DNA of 5,759 nt. Origin: an uncultured Odoribacter sp. (lineage in GTDB: Bacteria; Bacteroidota; Bacteroidia; Bacteroidales; Marinifilaceae). The stretch lies in assembly GCA_905193145.1 (NCBI GenBank), contig CAJJNP010000177.1, forward strand, positions 1 to 5,759. Direction: 5' to 3'. Positions 1 through 5,759 of the stretch are shown here, piece by piece. The first letter of the stretch is position 1; every line of letters starts with the position of its first letter. The translations under genes were made by a program, and so were the position numbers. The notes beneath the pieces are model-generated. The model did not search any database and was not told where the DNA came from. It saw nothing but the letters and a program-made list of their open reading frames with translations.

Positions 1-17
1 ATATCAGAAAAAACCAC

Positions 18-25
18 TACTTTTG
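18..25 (+). promoter_or_regulatory. Candidate Bacteroides -7 promoter box for the TRIC channel gene
   Basis: TACTTTTG matches the Bacteroides -7 consensus TAnnTTTG exactly and is followed by C. It lies 22 nt before the ATG at 48, which would give a very short leader of about 15 nt. The -33 element (TTTG) would fall to the left of the window, so only half the promoter can be judged. Confidence 0.45.
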
Positions 26-47
26 CGCGCTGAAAAAATAGAGTGAT

Positions 48-665
48 ATGGATTTTATTACAATTATTGATTACATTGGTACATTTGCTTTTGCCATTAG
101 TGGTATTCGTTTGGCTTCCGCTAAACAGTTTGACTGGTTCGGTGCGTATGTTGTTGGTTTTGTAACGGCTGTCGGTGGAGGAACAATACGTGATTTGATG
201 TTGGATGTTCCGCCCTTTTGGATGCTACAGGCAGATTATCTGATTGTGACAGCAGCAGCTTTGGGCTTTGTAATTGTTTTTGGTAAATTTGTAATTCGTT
301 TGAATAACACTTTCTTTATATTTGACGCCATTGGCTTGGGATTATTTGCTGTTGTCGGCATAGAGAAAAGTATCACACATGGTTATCCGATGTGGGTAGG
401 TCTTATTATGGGTACAATGACAGGTGCAGCCGGCGGTGTGATACGTGATACACTGATTAATGAAGTTCCTTTGATTTTCCGTAAAGAAATATATGCTTTG
501 GCTTGTGTTTTCGGAGGCTTATGTTATTATTTATGTATGTATTTGGATGTAACGGAAACTCTTACTCAGATTATTGCTGCTGTAGCTGTGATTGTGGCTC
601 GTATCCTTGCTGTAAAATATGGTATCAGTTTGCCGAATTTGAAGGGTGAAAATCAAAATACCTAA
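48..665 (+). CDS. Trimeric intracellular cation (TRIC) channel family protein, UPF0126/YadS-like
   Basis: This is a 205-residue, strongly hydrophobic inner-membrane protein. It has the two-repeat architecture of the UPF0126 family, whose prokaryotic members are TRIC-type homotrimeric cation (K+-permeable) channels. The repeat signatures are clear: GGGTIRD at residues 43-49 with LMLDVPPF after it, and GGVIRD at 129-134 followed by TLINEVPLIF and RKEIYA (145-150). About seven membrane segments can be drawn, roughly at residues 4-22, 31-50, 63-83, 88-106, 114-134, 147-164 and 169-188, with a short polar tail rich in N, K and E. The length of about 205 aa is normal for the family and both repeats are complete, so the gene appears intact. 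The ATG at 48 starts directly at the first membrane helix, as expected. The family assignment is secure. The transported ion and physiological role cannot be read from the sequence, and many bacterial homologues are annotated only as hypothetical membrane proteins. The next gene is 130 nt away and has its own promoter, so co-transcription is not required. Confidence 0.93.
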   Translation: MDFITIIDYIGTFAFAISGIRLASAKQFDWFGAYVVGFVTAVGGGTIRDLMLDVPPFWMLQADYLIVTAAALGFVIVFGKFVIRLNNTFFIFDAIGLGLFAVVGIEKSITHGYPMWVGLIMGTMTGAAGGVIRDTLINEVPLIFRKEIYALACVFGGLCYYLCMYLDVTETLTQIIAAVAVIVARILAVKYGISLPNLKGENQNT

Positions 666-684
666 TTATAGTGAAGATAATTAT

Positions 685-715
685 TTTGTAAGATTCAATA
701 TCTATGCTATATTTG
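685..715 (+). promoter_or_regulatory. Predicted Bacteroides-type promoter for the cupin gene
   Basis: TTTG at 685-688 (-33) and TATATTTG at 708-715 (-7, exact TAnnTTTG) are separated by 19 bp, within the 19-21 bp usual for Bacteroides primary-sigma promoters. Transcription would begin near 720-724, leaving a purine-rich leader of about 75 nt before the ATG at 796. No regulator site is evident. Confidence 0.7.
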
Positions 716-763
716 CAGGAAAGAAATTCATAGGAAAAAAGAAGAAAAACTATTAACTTAATA

Positions 764-771
764 TATTTTTG
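764..771 (+). promoter_or_regulatory. Second, weaker -7 box upstream of the cupin gene
   Basis: TATTTTTG fits TAnnTTTG and lies 24 nt before the cupin ATG, the same short spacing seen for the -7 boxes of the other genes here. The region 19-21 bp upstream (about 740-745) is purine-rich and contains no TTTG. If used, it is a promoter lacking a recognisable -33 element. A chance match in AT-rich DNA is a real alternative. Confidence 0.25.
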
Positions 772-795
772 TCGCATTTAATTAGAATTTGAAAC

Positions 796-1116
796 ATGGA
801 ATTGAAGAGCATTTTTTCAAATATCGCACAATCGGGTGAAGAAGAGCAGTTTAATCTGTTGGCAAAATCGCCTAATTGCCGAGTAGAACGTATTGTATCT
901 GCAGGACATAGTTCTCCAAAAGGTTTTTGGTATGACCAAGAGAATGATGAGTTTATTATGTTGGTGCAGGGCGAAGCTACCTTGGAGTTTGAAGATAAGA
1001 TGGTAGATATGAAGGCCGGGGACTATATGGTGATACATAAAAATACCAAACATCGAATCGAGAAAAGCAGTATGGAGCCTGCATGCATCTGGCTTTGTGT
1101 TTTTGATATTGAATAG
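796..1116 (+). CDS. Small single-domain cupin protein
   Basis: This 106-residue soluble protein is a single cupin (RmlC-like jelly-roll) barrel. An N-terminal helix-like stretch (residues 1-24) is followed by a beta-strand RVERIVSAG (29-37). The cupin motif 1 region (43-59) contains GFWYDQ, then E52, and ends in LVQGEA with G59. Motif 2 spans 75-88 and reads GDYMVIHKNTKHRI, with the conserved H86. The usual HxH of motif 1 and the P and G of motif 2 (PxG) are replaced. A YDQ-x3-E segment in place of HxH is, as I recall, shared by a recognised subfamily of short cupins (the Ralstonia Reut_A1446-like group), so this looks like a subfamily trait and not damage. The substrate is unknown, and such proteins are usually annotated only as cupin domain-containing. 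The ATG at 796 is the natural start and the length is complete. It has its own promoter and is followed by a strong terminator, so it is probably a monocistronic unit. Confidence 0.88.
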   Translation: MELKSIFSNIAQSGEEEQFNLLAKSPNCRVERIVSAGHSSPKGFWYDQENDEFIMLVQGEATLEFEDKMVDMKAGDYMVIHKNTKHRIEKSSMEPACIWLCVFDIE

Positions 1117-1157
1117 CGAAAACGATTTCGTTATCGAATCCCGGTGATTACCGGTAG

Positions 1158-1205
1158 AAACTCTCTTTTTATTTGCTTCGGCGGAATAAAGAGAGAGTTT
1201 TTTTT
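1158..1205 (+). terminator. Strong intrinsic (rho-independent) terminator after the cupin gene
   Basis: AAACTCTCTTTTTATT (1158-1173) pairs with AATAAAGAGAGAGTTT (1185-1200) over 16 bp with a single G-U wobble. The apex extends by U-G, G-C and C-G pairs, with G1184 bulged, onto a C(UUCG)G tetraloop at 1176-1181, which is an exceptionally stable RNA loop. A run of eight T follows the stem (1198-1205, the first three being part of the stem). The opposite strand has only a short T-run, so the terminator acts mainly on + strand transcription, ending the cupin transcript about 40 nt after its stop codon. Confidence 0.93.
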
Positions 1206-1233
1206 GTAACCTTTCCCTTCGTCTGTACGTTTG
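1203..1233 (+). promoter_or_regulatory. Predicted distal promoter of the uvrA leader, starting inside the terminator T-tract
   Basis: TTTG at 1203-1206 (-33) and TACGTTTG at 1226-1233 (-7, exact TAnnTTTG) are 19 bp apart, matching Bacteroides promoter geometry. The -33 box is formed by the end of the T-tract of the upstream terminator. Transcription would start near 1238-1242, giving a leader of about 245 nt before uvrA, or about 85 nt before the small ORF at 1327. TACGT is repeated 10 bp apart (1226 and 1236) across the -7 box and the start site. Confidence 0.55.
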
Positions 1234-1311
1234 ACTACGTGCAAATAATGATTGAAATTTATGATTGATTTTAGCTGTTAGTTAGATTAAGATTATTTAG
1301 CACACACCACG

Positions 1312-1317
1312 AAGGAG
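1312..1317 (+). promoter_or_regulatory. Unusually strong Shine-Dalgarno sequence
   Basis: AAGGAG, within a longer purine run (1311-1323), sits 9 nt before the ATG at 1327. Bacteroidota messages generally rely little on Shine-Dalgarno pairing, and none of the other genes here has such a good match. It is therefore the main evidence that the ORF at 1327 may be translated. Confidence 0.4.
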
Positions 1318-1326
1318 AGGAAGTTT

Positions 1327-1473
1327 ATGAACAAGCTGATTTCAGAAGCAGTTTTTGAATTTGGATTCATTTTTAGTCCTGCTTTGAAATGTCTCCTTTC
1401 TTTTATTTTCTTTTTGTCAGAAGGTGTTTTTCTCTTTCACATATTTACTGTATTTTTGCAAATTAGTTTATAA
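1327..1473 (+). CDS. Possible small hydrophobic protein (48 aa) in the uvrA leader
   Basis: An ATG at 1327 opens a 48-codon frame ending at TAA 1471-1473, which is 12 nt before the uvrA ATG. The product begins MNKLISEAVF and is dominated by F, L, I, S and V. Residues about 18-46 could form one membrane helix or a pair of short ones, with few charges apart from K3, E7, E11, K21 and E32. I do not recognise it. In favour are a strong SD at ideal spacing, a well-formed promoter about 95 nt upstream, and a stop placed where translation could couple to uvrA. Against are that the DNA is T-rich and pyrimidine runs avoid stop codons by chance, the uvrA proximal -7 box lies within the frame, and no family is evident. 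If real, it could be a leader peptide, a small membrane protein or a type I toxin-like peptide; nothing here chooses among these. Confidence 0.3.
   Translation: MNKLISEAVFEFGFIFSPALKCLLSFIFFLSEGVFLFHIFTVFLQISL
1451..1458 (+). promoter_or_regulatory. Proximal -7 promoter box for uvrA
   Basis: TATTTTTG, followed by CA, is an exact TAnnTTTG match 27 nt before the uvrA ATG. The -33 position (about 1425-1431) reads TGTTTTT and not TTTG, so the upstream element is weak. The predicted start near 1464-1466 would leave a leader of about 20 nt containing AAGGAATTG (1472-1480) as a modest ribosome site. Confidence 0.5.
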
Positions 1474-1485
1474 GGAATTGCCAAT

Positions 1486-4323
1486 ATGAATGATATACAG
1501 GAAGAAGAAGGAGTTGTTGCCATTTACGGGGCACGGGAACATAATCTTAAAAACATTGATCTGAAAATTCCCCATAATAGTTTGTCGGTGATTACCGGTT
1601 TGAGCGGTAGTGGTAAATCGTCTTTGGCTTTTGATACGATTTATGCAGAAGGTCAAAGACGTTATATGGAAACTTTTTCTGCGTATGCCCGTCAGTTTAT
1701 CGGTGATATGGAGCGTCCCGATGTGGACAAAATCACCGGTTTGAGTCCTGTTATCTCGATTGAACAGAAAACAACTAATAGAAGTCCGCGTTCTACGGTA
1801 GGTACCATTACAGAGATTTATGATTTTCTTCGTCTGCTATATGCACGGGCAGGAGAAGCTTATTCTTATCTGACTGGTAGCCGAATGGTGAAATACACTG
1901 ATGAAAAGATATTGGAACTGATTTTGCAGAATTTCGATAAACAACGGATTCTATTATTGGCTCCGGTGGTTAAAGGACGTAAAGGACATTATAAGGAACT
2001 GTTTGAAAATTTGCGTAAAAAAGGGTTTATTACGGCTCGTGTAGATGGGGAATTGCGTGAAATCGCCTTGGGAATGAGTGTTGACCGTTATAAGATGCAC
2101 GATATTGAGATTGTCGTGGATAAATTGGTGGTGGACGGTTCTGATATCAAACGGCTGAAAGCTTCGATTGCAACAGCTATGAAGCATGGCGATGGTGTGA
2201 TGATGGTGAAGCCTATCGACCAAGGGCATGTCACTTATTATAGCCGGAATTTGATGTGTCCGGACACCGGAATGTCGTATCGTGACCCGGCTCCTCATAC
2301 TTTTTCTTTTAACTCTCCTCATGGAGCCTGCCCGAAATGTAAAGGGATGGGATTTATAAATGTGGTGGATATAAATAAAATTATACCTAACGATAAATTG
2401 TCTGTTTATGAGGGGGGAATTGAACCATTGGGAAAATATAAGAACAGTATCCTTTTCTGGCAGATTGAGACGGTGTTACAGAAGCATGGCTTTGAATTGA
2501 ATACTCCGATCAATGAGTTGTCAGAAGAAGCATTGACGGATGTGTTATATGGCTATCCGGGACAAATCCGTTTGGAGAATAAGGCTTTGGGGGTATCCTC
2601 CAATACGTTGTATAATTTCGAAGGAATCATCAAATATATTACAGCTCAAGAGGAAAATACTACTTCTAAAAGAGCAAACAAATGGGCAGAGCAATTTATT
2701 TCCACTGTCAAATGTGATGCTTGCCATGGAATGCGTCTTTCGCAGGAAGCCCTTAGCTATAAAATTGCCGGTAAGAATATTTCAGAACTTGCCAACATGG
2801 AGCTGCAGGACTTGTATGAGTGGATAGAGACGAATATGCATCGGTTGGATGATAAACAACAAAAGATTGCAGGAGAGATTTTTAAGGAAATACGAACACG
2901 CTTACAGTTTTTGTTGGATGTCGGTCTTGACTATCTGACTTTGAATCGGGCTTCTATTTCTTTGTCCGGCGGGGAATCGCAACGCATCAGGCTGGCAACT
3001 CAAATAGGGTCGCAATTGGTGAATGTGCTTTATATTTTGGATGAACCCAGTATCGGACTTCACCAAAAGGATAACCGTAAGCTGATACATTCACTGCAGC
3101 AATTGCGTGATAATGGAAATACCGTTATTGTTGTGGAGCATGACCGGGAAATGATGGAAAGTGCGGATTATATTGTCGATATGGGACCATATGCCGGACG
3201 TAAAGGTGGTGAGGTTGTTGCGAGTGGGACTTATCAGGATATTTTGAGGGGAAAGAGCCTTACTGCACAATATTTAAACGGAACTCGCAGTATCCGATTG
3301 CCTGAAATGCGCCGCAAAGGAAATGGAGAGTTCCTTTCGCTTGAAGGGTGTACGGGAAATAATTTGAAAAATGTGAAGGTGGATATTCCTTTGGGGATGT
3401 TTGTTTGTGTTACAGGGGTCAGTGGCAGTGGAAAGTCATCATTGATTAACGGTACGTTGCATCCGATTTTGGCTGAAAAATTCTATCGTTCTACGGAAAC
3501 CCCGTTACCATATCATTCTTTTAGCGGATTTGACCATATAAATAAAGTGATTGTTGTCGACCAGAAGCCTTTGAGCCGATCTCCGCGTTCAAATCCGGCT
3601 ACTTATACTGATTTGTTTACAGATATCCGCAAGATTTATGAGAAATTGCCTGAAGCACAAATTAGAGGATATGGGGCAGGACGTTTTTCTTTTAATGTTA
3701 CTGGGGGACGATGCGAGGCATGTAAAGGTGCCGGAGTGAAGGTGATAGAAATGAATTTTTTGCCGGATGTATATATGAAGTGTGATGTATGTAATGGCAA
3801 ACGCTATAACAAAGAGACGCTTGAAATACGTTTTCGGGGAAAATCTATTGGAGATGTCTTGGATATGACCATTAACCAGGCAGTTGAATTTTTTGAAAAT
3901 GTTCCGCATGTATTACAGAAATTGAAGGTGTTGCAGGAGGTTGGATTAGGGTATATTAAATTGGGACAGCCTTGTACGACATTGAGTGGAGGAGAATCGC
4001 AACGTGTGAAGTTGGCAGCAGAATTGGGAAGAAAAGATACCGGGAAAACCCTTTATATTTTGGACGAACCGACCACAGGGCTGCATTTTGAAGATATCCA
4101 TATTCTTTTGGAGGCTATTCAGCGCCTGGTAAACAAAGGAAATACGGTCATTGTGATAGAGCATAATCTGGATGTCATTAAAGTGGCTGATTATATCATT
4201 GATATGGGACCCGGTGGTGGTAAAGGAGGAGGACGGGTAGTGGCAATAGGAACTCCCGAAGAGGTGGCAGCCATGGCGGAATCCGAAACCGGTAAATTCC
4301 TGGTGGAAGAATTGAAAAGATAG
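1486..4323 (+). CDS. uvrA: Excinuclease ABC subunit A (UvrA), damage-sensing ATPase of nucleotide excision repair
   Basis: UvrA dimers scan DNA, bind helix-distorting lesions and load UvrB, which then recruits UvrC for dual incision; the protein is cytoplasmic and DNA-bound. The 945-aa length is that of ordinary UvrA (E. coli 940). Both ABC modules are complete. Module 1 has Walker A GLSGSGKS (38-45), signature LSGGESQR (493-500), Walker B LYILDEP (515-521) and switch His552. Module 2 has Walker A GVSGSGKS (644-651), signature LSGGESQR (833-840), Walker B LYILDEP (856-862) and His893. The DNA-binding C-terminal zinc finger is intact: C743, C746, C766 and C769. The other zinc sites are altered: the first CxxC of the insertion-domain module is C258-P-D-T261, facing C282/C285, and the usual Cys-His near residue 130 is absent although C410/C413 remain. 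I recall this CPxTG form in other Bacteroidota UvrA proteins. Bacteroidota often carry more than one UvrA, so this may be one of several paralogues. The start at 1486 leaves a 14-residue acidic extension before [10 protein letters not shown]. No uvrB or uvrC is nearby. Confidence 0.98.
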   Translation: MNDIQEEEGVVAIYGAREHNLKNIDLKIPHNSLSVITGLSGSGKSSLAFDTIYAEGQRRYMETFSAYARQFIGDMERPDVDKITGLSPVISIEQKTTNRSPRSTVGTITEIYDFLRLLYARAGEAYSYLTGSRMVKYTDEKILELILQNFDKQRILLLAPVVKGRKGHYKELFENLRKKGFITARVDGELREIALGMSVDRYKMHDIEIVVDKLVVDGSDIKRLKASIATAMKHGDGVMMVKPIDQGHVTYYSRNLMCPDTGMSYRDPAPHTFSFNSPHGACPKCKGMGFINVVDINKIIPNDKLSVYEGGIEPLGKYKNSILFWQIETVLQKHGFELNTPINELSEEALTDVLYGYPGQIRLENKALGVSSNTLYNFEGIIKYITAQEENTTSKRANKWAEQFISTVKCDACHGMRLSQEALSYKIAGKNISELANMELQDLYEWIETNMHRLDDKQQKIAGEIFKEIRTRLQFLLDVGLDYLTLNRASISLSGGESQRIRLATQIGSQLVNVLYILDEPSIGLHQKDNRKLIHSLQQLRDNGNTVIVVEHDREMMESADYIVDMGPYAGRKGGEVVASGTYQDILRGKSLTAQYLNGTRSIRLPEMRRKGNGEFLSLEGCTGNNLKNVKVDIPLGMFVCVTGVSGSGKSSLINGTLHPILAEKFYRSTETPLPYHSFSGFDHINKVIVVDQKPLSRSPRSNPATYTDLFTDIRKIYEKLPEAQIRGYGAGRFSFNVTGGRCEACKGAGVKVIEMNFLPDVYMKCDVCNGKRYNKETLEIRFRGKSIGDVLDMTINQAVEFFENVPHVLQKLKVLQEVGLGYIKLGQPCTTLSGGESQRVKLAAELGRKDTGKTLYILDEPTTGLHFEDIHILLEAIQRLVNKGNTVIVIEHNLDVIKVADYIIDMGPGGGKGGGRVVAIGTPEEVAAMAESETGKFLVEELKR

Positions 4324-4342
4324 AAGTAAAATCTTATATTTG
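4311..4342 (+). promoter_or_regulatory. Predicted promoter of guaA, overlapping the end of uvrA
   Basis: TATATTTG at 4335-4342 is an exact -7 match in the 42-nt gap between uvrA and guaA, again followed by CA. Twenty bp upstream, ATTG (4311-4314) supplies three of the four bases of the -33 box inside the last codons of uvrA. Transcription would start near 4348, leaving about 18 nt before the guaA ATG. No terminator is visible between the genes, so read-through from uvrA is also possible. Confidence 0.6.
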
Positions 4343-4365
4343 CAACGCAAATCAAAACAAACAAG

Positions 4366-5759
4366 ATGCAAGAAAAAATTTTGATATTGGACTTCGGATC
4401 GCAATACACACAGTTGATTGCGAGAAGAGTTCGGGAATTGAATATTTATTGCGAGATTTATCCTTACAATAAATACCCGGCTCTGGACTCCTCTGTAAAG
4501 GGAGTTATTCTTTCCGGAAGCCCTTTCTCTGTAAGAGATGAGAAGGCGCCAAAACCTGACTTATCTGCTATAAAAGGGCATTTGCCTTTGTTAGGAGTGT
4601 GTTTTGGTGCACAGTATTTAGCTCATAATTTCGGTGGAGAGGTAAAAGCTTCCAACAAGCGTGAATATGGTCGTGCTAATTTGGCATATGTGGACAAAGA
4701 AAGTCTGCTGTTTCACGGAATCAGTGATAATTCGCAGGTGTGGATGTCACACGGAGATACGATTGAACGTCTTCCGGATAATTGCCGCGTAATTGCAAGT
4801 ACGGCTGATGTAAAGAATGCCGCCTTTAAAGTGGAAGGTGAGATAACGTATGCAATCCAGTTCCACCCGGAAGTGTATCATAGTACAGAAGGAAAGGAAT
4901 TGCTTCGTAACTTTGTCGTAGATATTTGCGGATGTGAGCAAAGTTGGACTCCTGATTCATTTGTAGAAACAACTGTAGCAGAATTGAAACAAAAGCTGGG
5001 AGATGACCGTGTGATATTAGGTCTTTCCGGTGGTGTCGATTCAACTGTTGCTGCTATGTTACTTCATCGGGCTATCGGAAGAAACCTGACTTGTATCTTC
5101 GTTGATAATGGTTTGTTGCGTAAAGATGAGTATAAGGATGTCCTTGAAAATTATAAAGAGCTTGGATTAAATGTGGTGGGAGCAGAAGCCGGCGATCTTT
5201 TCTTGGGACGTTTGGCAGGCGTAACAGAGCCGGAGAAGAAACGTAAAATTATTGGCAGTACATTTATTGATGTTTTTGATCAGGAGGCTTCTAAAATTAC
5301 AGATGCCAAATGGTTGGGACAGGGTACAATTTATCCGGATGTGATTGAGTCGTTATCGGTAAATGGTCCTTCTCAAACCATTAAATCTCATCACAATGTA
5401 GGTGGATTGCCTGACTATATGAAATTGCAGCTGGTGGAGCCTTTGCGTTTATTGTTTAAAGATGGAGTGCGTCGTGTAGGTAAAAGCTTAGGGCTTGCCG
5501 ATAAATTTTTGCAAAGACATCCATTCCCGGGTCCTGGTCTTGCTATCAGAATCTTGGGCGAAATTACCGCTGAAAAAGTGCGTCTTTTGCAGGAGGCTGA
5601 CCATATCTTTATCTCCATGCTTCAGGAAGAAGGACTTTATAATCAGGTATGGCAGGCCGGAGTTGTATTGTTGCCTGTACAGAGCGTAGGTGTAATGGGA
5701 GATGAGCGTACTTATGAGAGTGTTGTTGCTTTGCGTGCTGTTGAATCAACAGACGGCAT
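4366..5759 (+). CDS. guaA: GMP synthase (glutamine-hydrolysing), 3' end cut off by the window
   Basis: GuaA makes GMP from XMP, ATP and glutamine, releasing AMP, PPi and glutamate; it is the last step of de novo guanine nucleotide synthesis in the cytosol. The frame is open from ATG 4366 to the window end (464 whole codons plus 2 bases). The N-terminal class I glutamine amidotransferase domain (about 1-190) has the nucleophile C79 in GVCFGAQ and the H167/E169 pair in FHPEV. The ATP-pyrophosphatase domain follows, with its PP-loop LSGGVDS (220-226) and the downstream [12 protein letters not shown] and [10 protein letters not shown] motifs involved in XMP/ATP handling. The C-terminal dimerisation domain starts near [14 protein letters not shown] (386-399) and breaks off after AVESTDG. 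By comparison with E. coli GuaA (525 aa), about 40-45 residues are missing, implying a full protein of roughly 507 aa. All visible catalytic residues are present. It follows uvrA by 42 nt but has its own -7 box; no riboswitch or PurR-like operator is seen in the short gap. Confidence 0.97.
   Translation, partial: MQEKILILDFGSQYTQLIARRVRELNIYCEIYPYNKYPALDSSVKGVILSGSPFSVRDEKAPKPDLSAIKGHLPLLGVCFGAQYLAHNFGGEVKASNKREYGRANLAYVDKESLLFHGISDNSQVWMSHGDTIERLPDNCRVIASTADVKNAAFKVEGEITYAIQFHPEVYHSTEGKELLRNFVVDICGCEQSWTPDSFVETTVAELKQKLGDDRVILGLSGGVDSTVAAMLLHRAIGRNLTCIFVDNGLLRKDEYKDVLENYKELGLNVVGAEAGDLFLGRLAGVTEPEKKRKIIGSTFIDVFDQEASKITDAKWLGQGTIYPDVIESLSVNGPSQTIKSHHNVGGLPDYMKLQLVEPLRLLFKDGVRRVGKSLGLADKFLQRHPFPGPGLAIRILGEITAEKVRLLQEADHIFISMLQEEGLYNQVWQAGVVLLPVQSVGVMGDERTYESVVALRAVESTDG

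Larger units (their letters stand above)
1117..1485. other. 369-nt intergenic region between the cupin gene and uvrA
   Basis: This is the only long stretch without a recognised gene. Its left part holds two small inverted repeats just after the cupin stop: AACGA/TCGTT at 1121-1132 (2-nt loop) and CCGGT/ACCGG at 1141-1154 (4-nt loop). These are followed by the intrinsic terminator. From 1203 onward it reads as a leader for uvrA. It contains a promoter match, a TTAG-rich stretch (copies at 1271, 1278, 1282 and 1297), a strong SD with a 48-codon ORF, a pyrimidine-rich run at 1391-1416, and a second -7 box near uvrA. I see no tRNA, no insertion sequence and no known riboswitch. No LexA-like CTGT-N8-ACAG site was noticed. 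Confidence 0.7.

Noticed and set aside
817..1053. 78-codon antisense frame over the cupin gene
   Set aside because: It is fully contained within a recognised gene on the opposite strand, with no promoter-like box or family match.
1121..1154. Two small inverted repeats after the cupin stop codon (AACGA/TCGTT and CCGGT/ACCGG)
   Set aside because: The stems are only 5 bp and have no T-run. The real terminator follows immediately, so these are not called as separate terminators or operators.
1954..2322. 122-codon antisense frame inside uvrA
   Set aside because: The product has a biased composition (His/Arg/Ser-rich) typical of the complement of a coding strand; there is no independent evidence for it.
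2540..2827. 95-codon frame on the + strand inside uvrA
   Set aside because: It is out of frame within the intact uvrA gene, which continues uninterrupted on both sides. It is not a frameshift product and has no family resemblance.
1486..4323. Internal sequence similarity between the two halves of uvrA (repeated [15 protein letters not shown] and LYILDEP segments)
   Set aside because: This is the normal tandem ABC architecture of UvrA, not a recent duplication or repeat element.
4324..4365. Possible guanine/purine riboswitch or attenuator before guaA
   Set aside because: The gap is only 42 nt and contains a promoter box; there is no room for an aptamer and no stable hairpin is visible.
3946..4404. 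Antisense open frame of 152 codons opposite the end of uvrA and the start of guaA
   Set aside because: It lies over highly conserved coding sequence on the other strand, its product is Cys/Phe/His-rich with no recognisable domain, and no promoter or ribosome site was seen. It is a shadow of the uvrA reading frame.

Overview
The window looks like an ordinary chromosomal segment from a member of the Bacteroidota, most likely Bacteroides or a close relative. Several intergenic regions carry a box matching TAnnTTTG, the -7 element of the Bacteroides primary sigma factor. The DNA is AT-rich, and the UvrA and GuaA sequences read as Bacteroidales-type proteins. The genus is an inference; no rRNA or other taxonomic marker is present. 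All genes lie on the + strand.

Layout: (1) At 48-665 is a complete TRIC-type (UPF0126/YadS-like) membrane channel gene, with a -7 box just upstream. (2) At 796-1116 is a small single-domain cupin gene with its own good promoter match. A strong intrinsic terminator follows at 1158-1205, a 16-bp stem capped by a UUCG tetraloop, and closes this part. (3) The 369-nt gap at 1117-1485 holds the terminator, a second well-matched promoter that starts inside the terminator T-tract, a possible 48-codon hydrophobic ORF with an unusually strong Shine-Dalgarno sequence, and a second, weaker promoter close to uvrA. (4) At 1486-4323 is a full-length uvrA (945 aa), the damage-recognition ATPase of nucleotide excision repair, with both ABC modules intact. 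(5) At 4366 guaA (GMP synthase) begins, with a -7 box in the 42-nt gap; it runs off the window end after 464 codons.

The genes do not form one pathway. The arrangement reads as separate housekeeping transcription units in the same direction: ion channel, cupin, DNA repair and purine biosynthesis. Nearly every gene has its own candidate promoter, and there is a clear terminator between the cupin gene and uvrA. No mobile element, CRISPR array, tRNA, rRNA or prophage signal was seen.

I did not find a convincing new multi-gene system. The part most worth a second look is the uvrA leader (about 1203-1485). It combines a terminator/promoter overlap, a candidate small membrane-protein ORF and a possible SD-masking pairing. 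The changed zinc-ligand pattern in UvrA is the next most interesting point.
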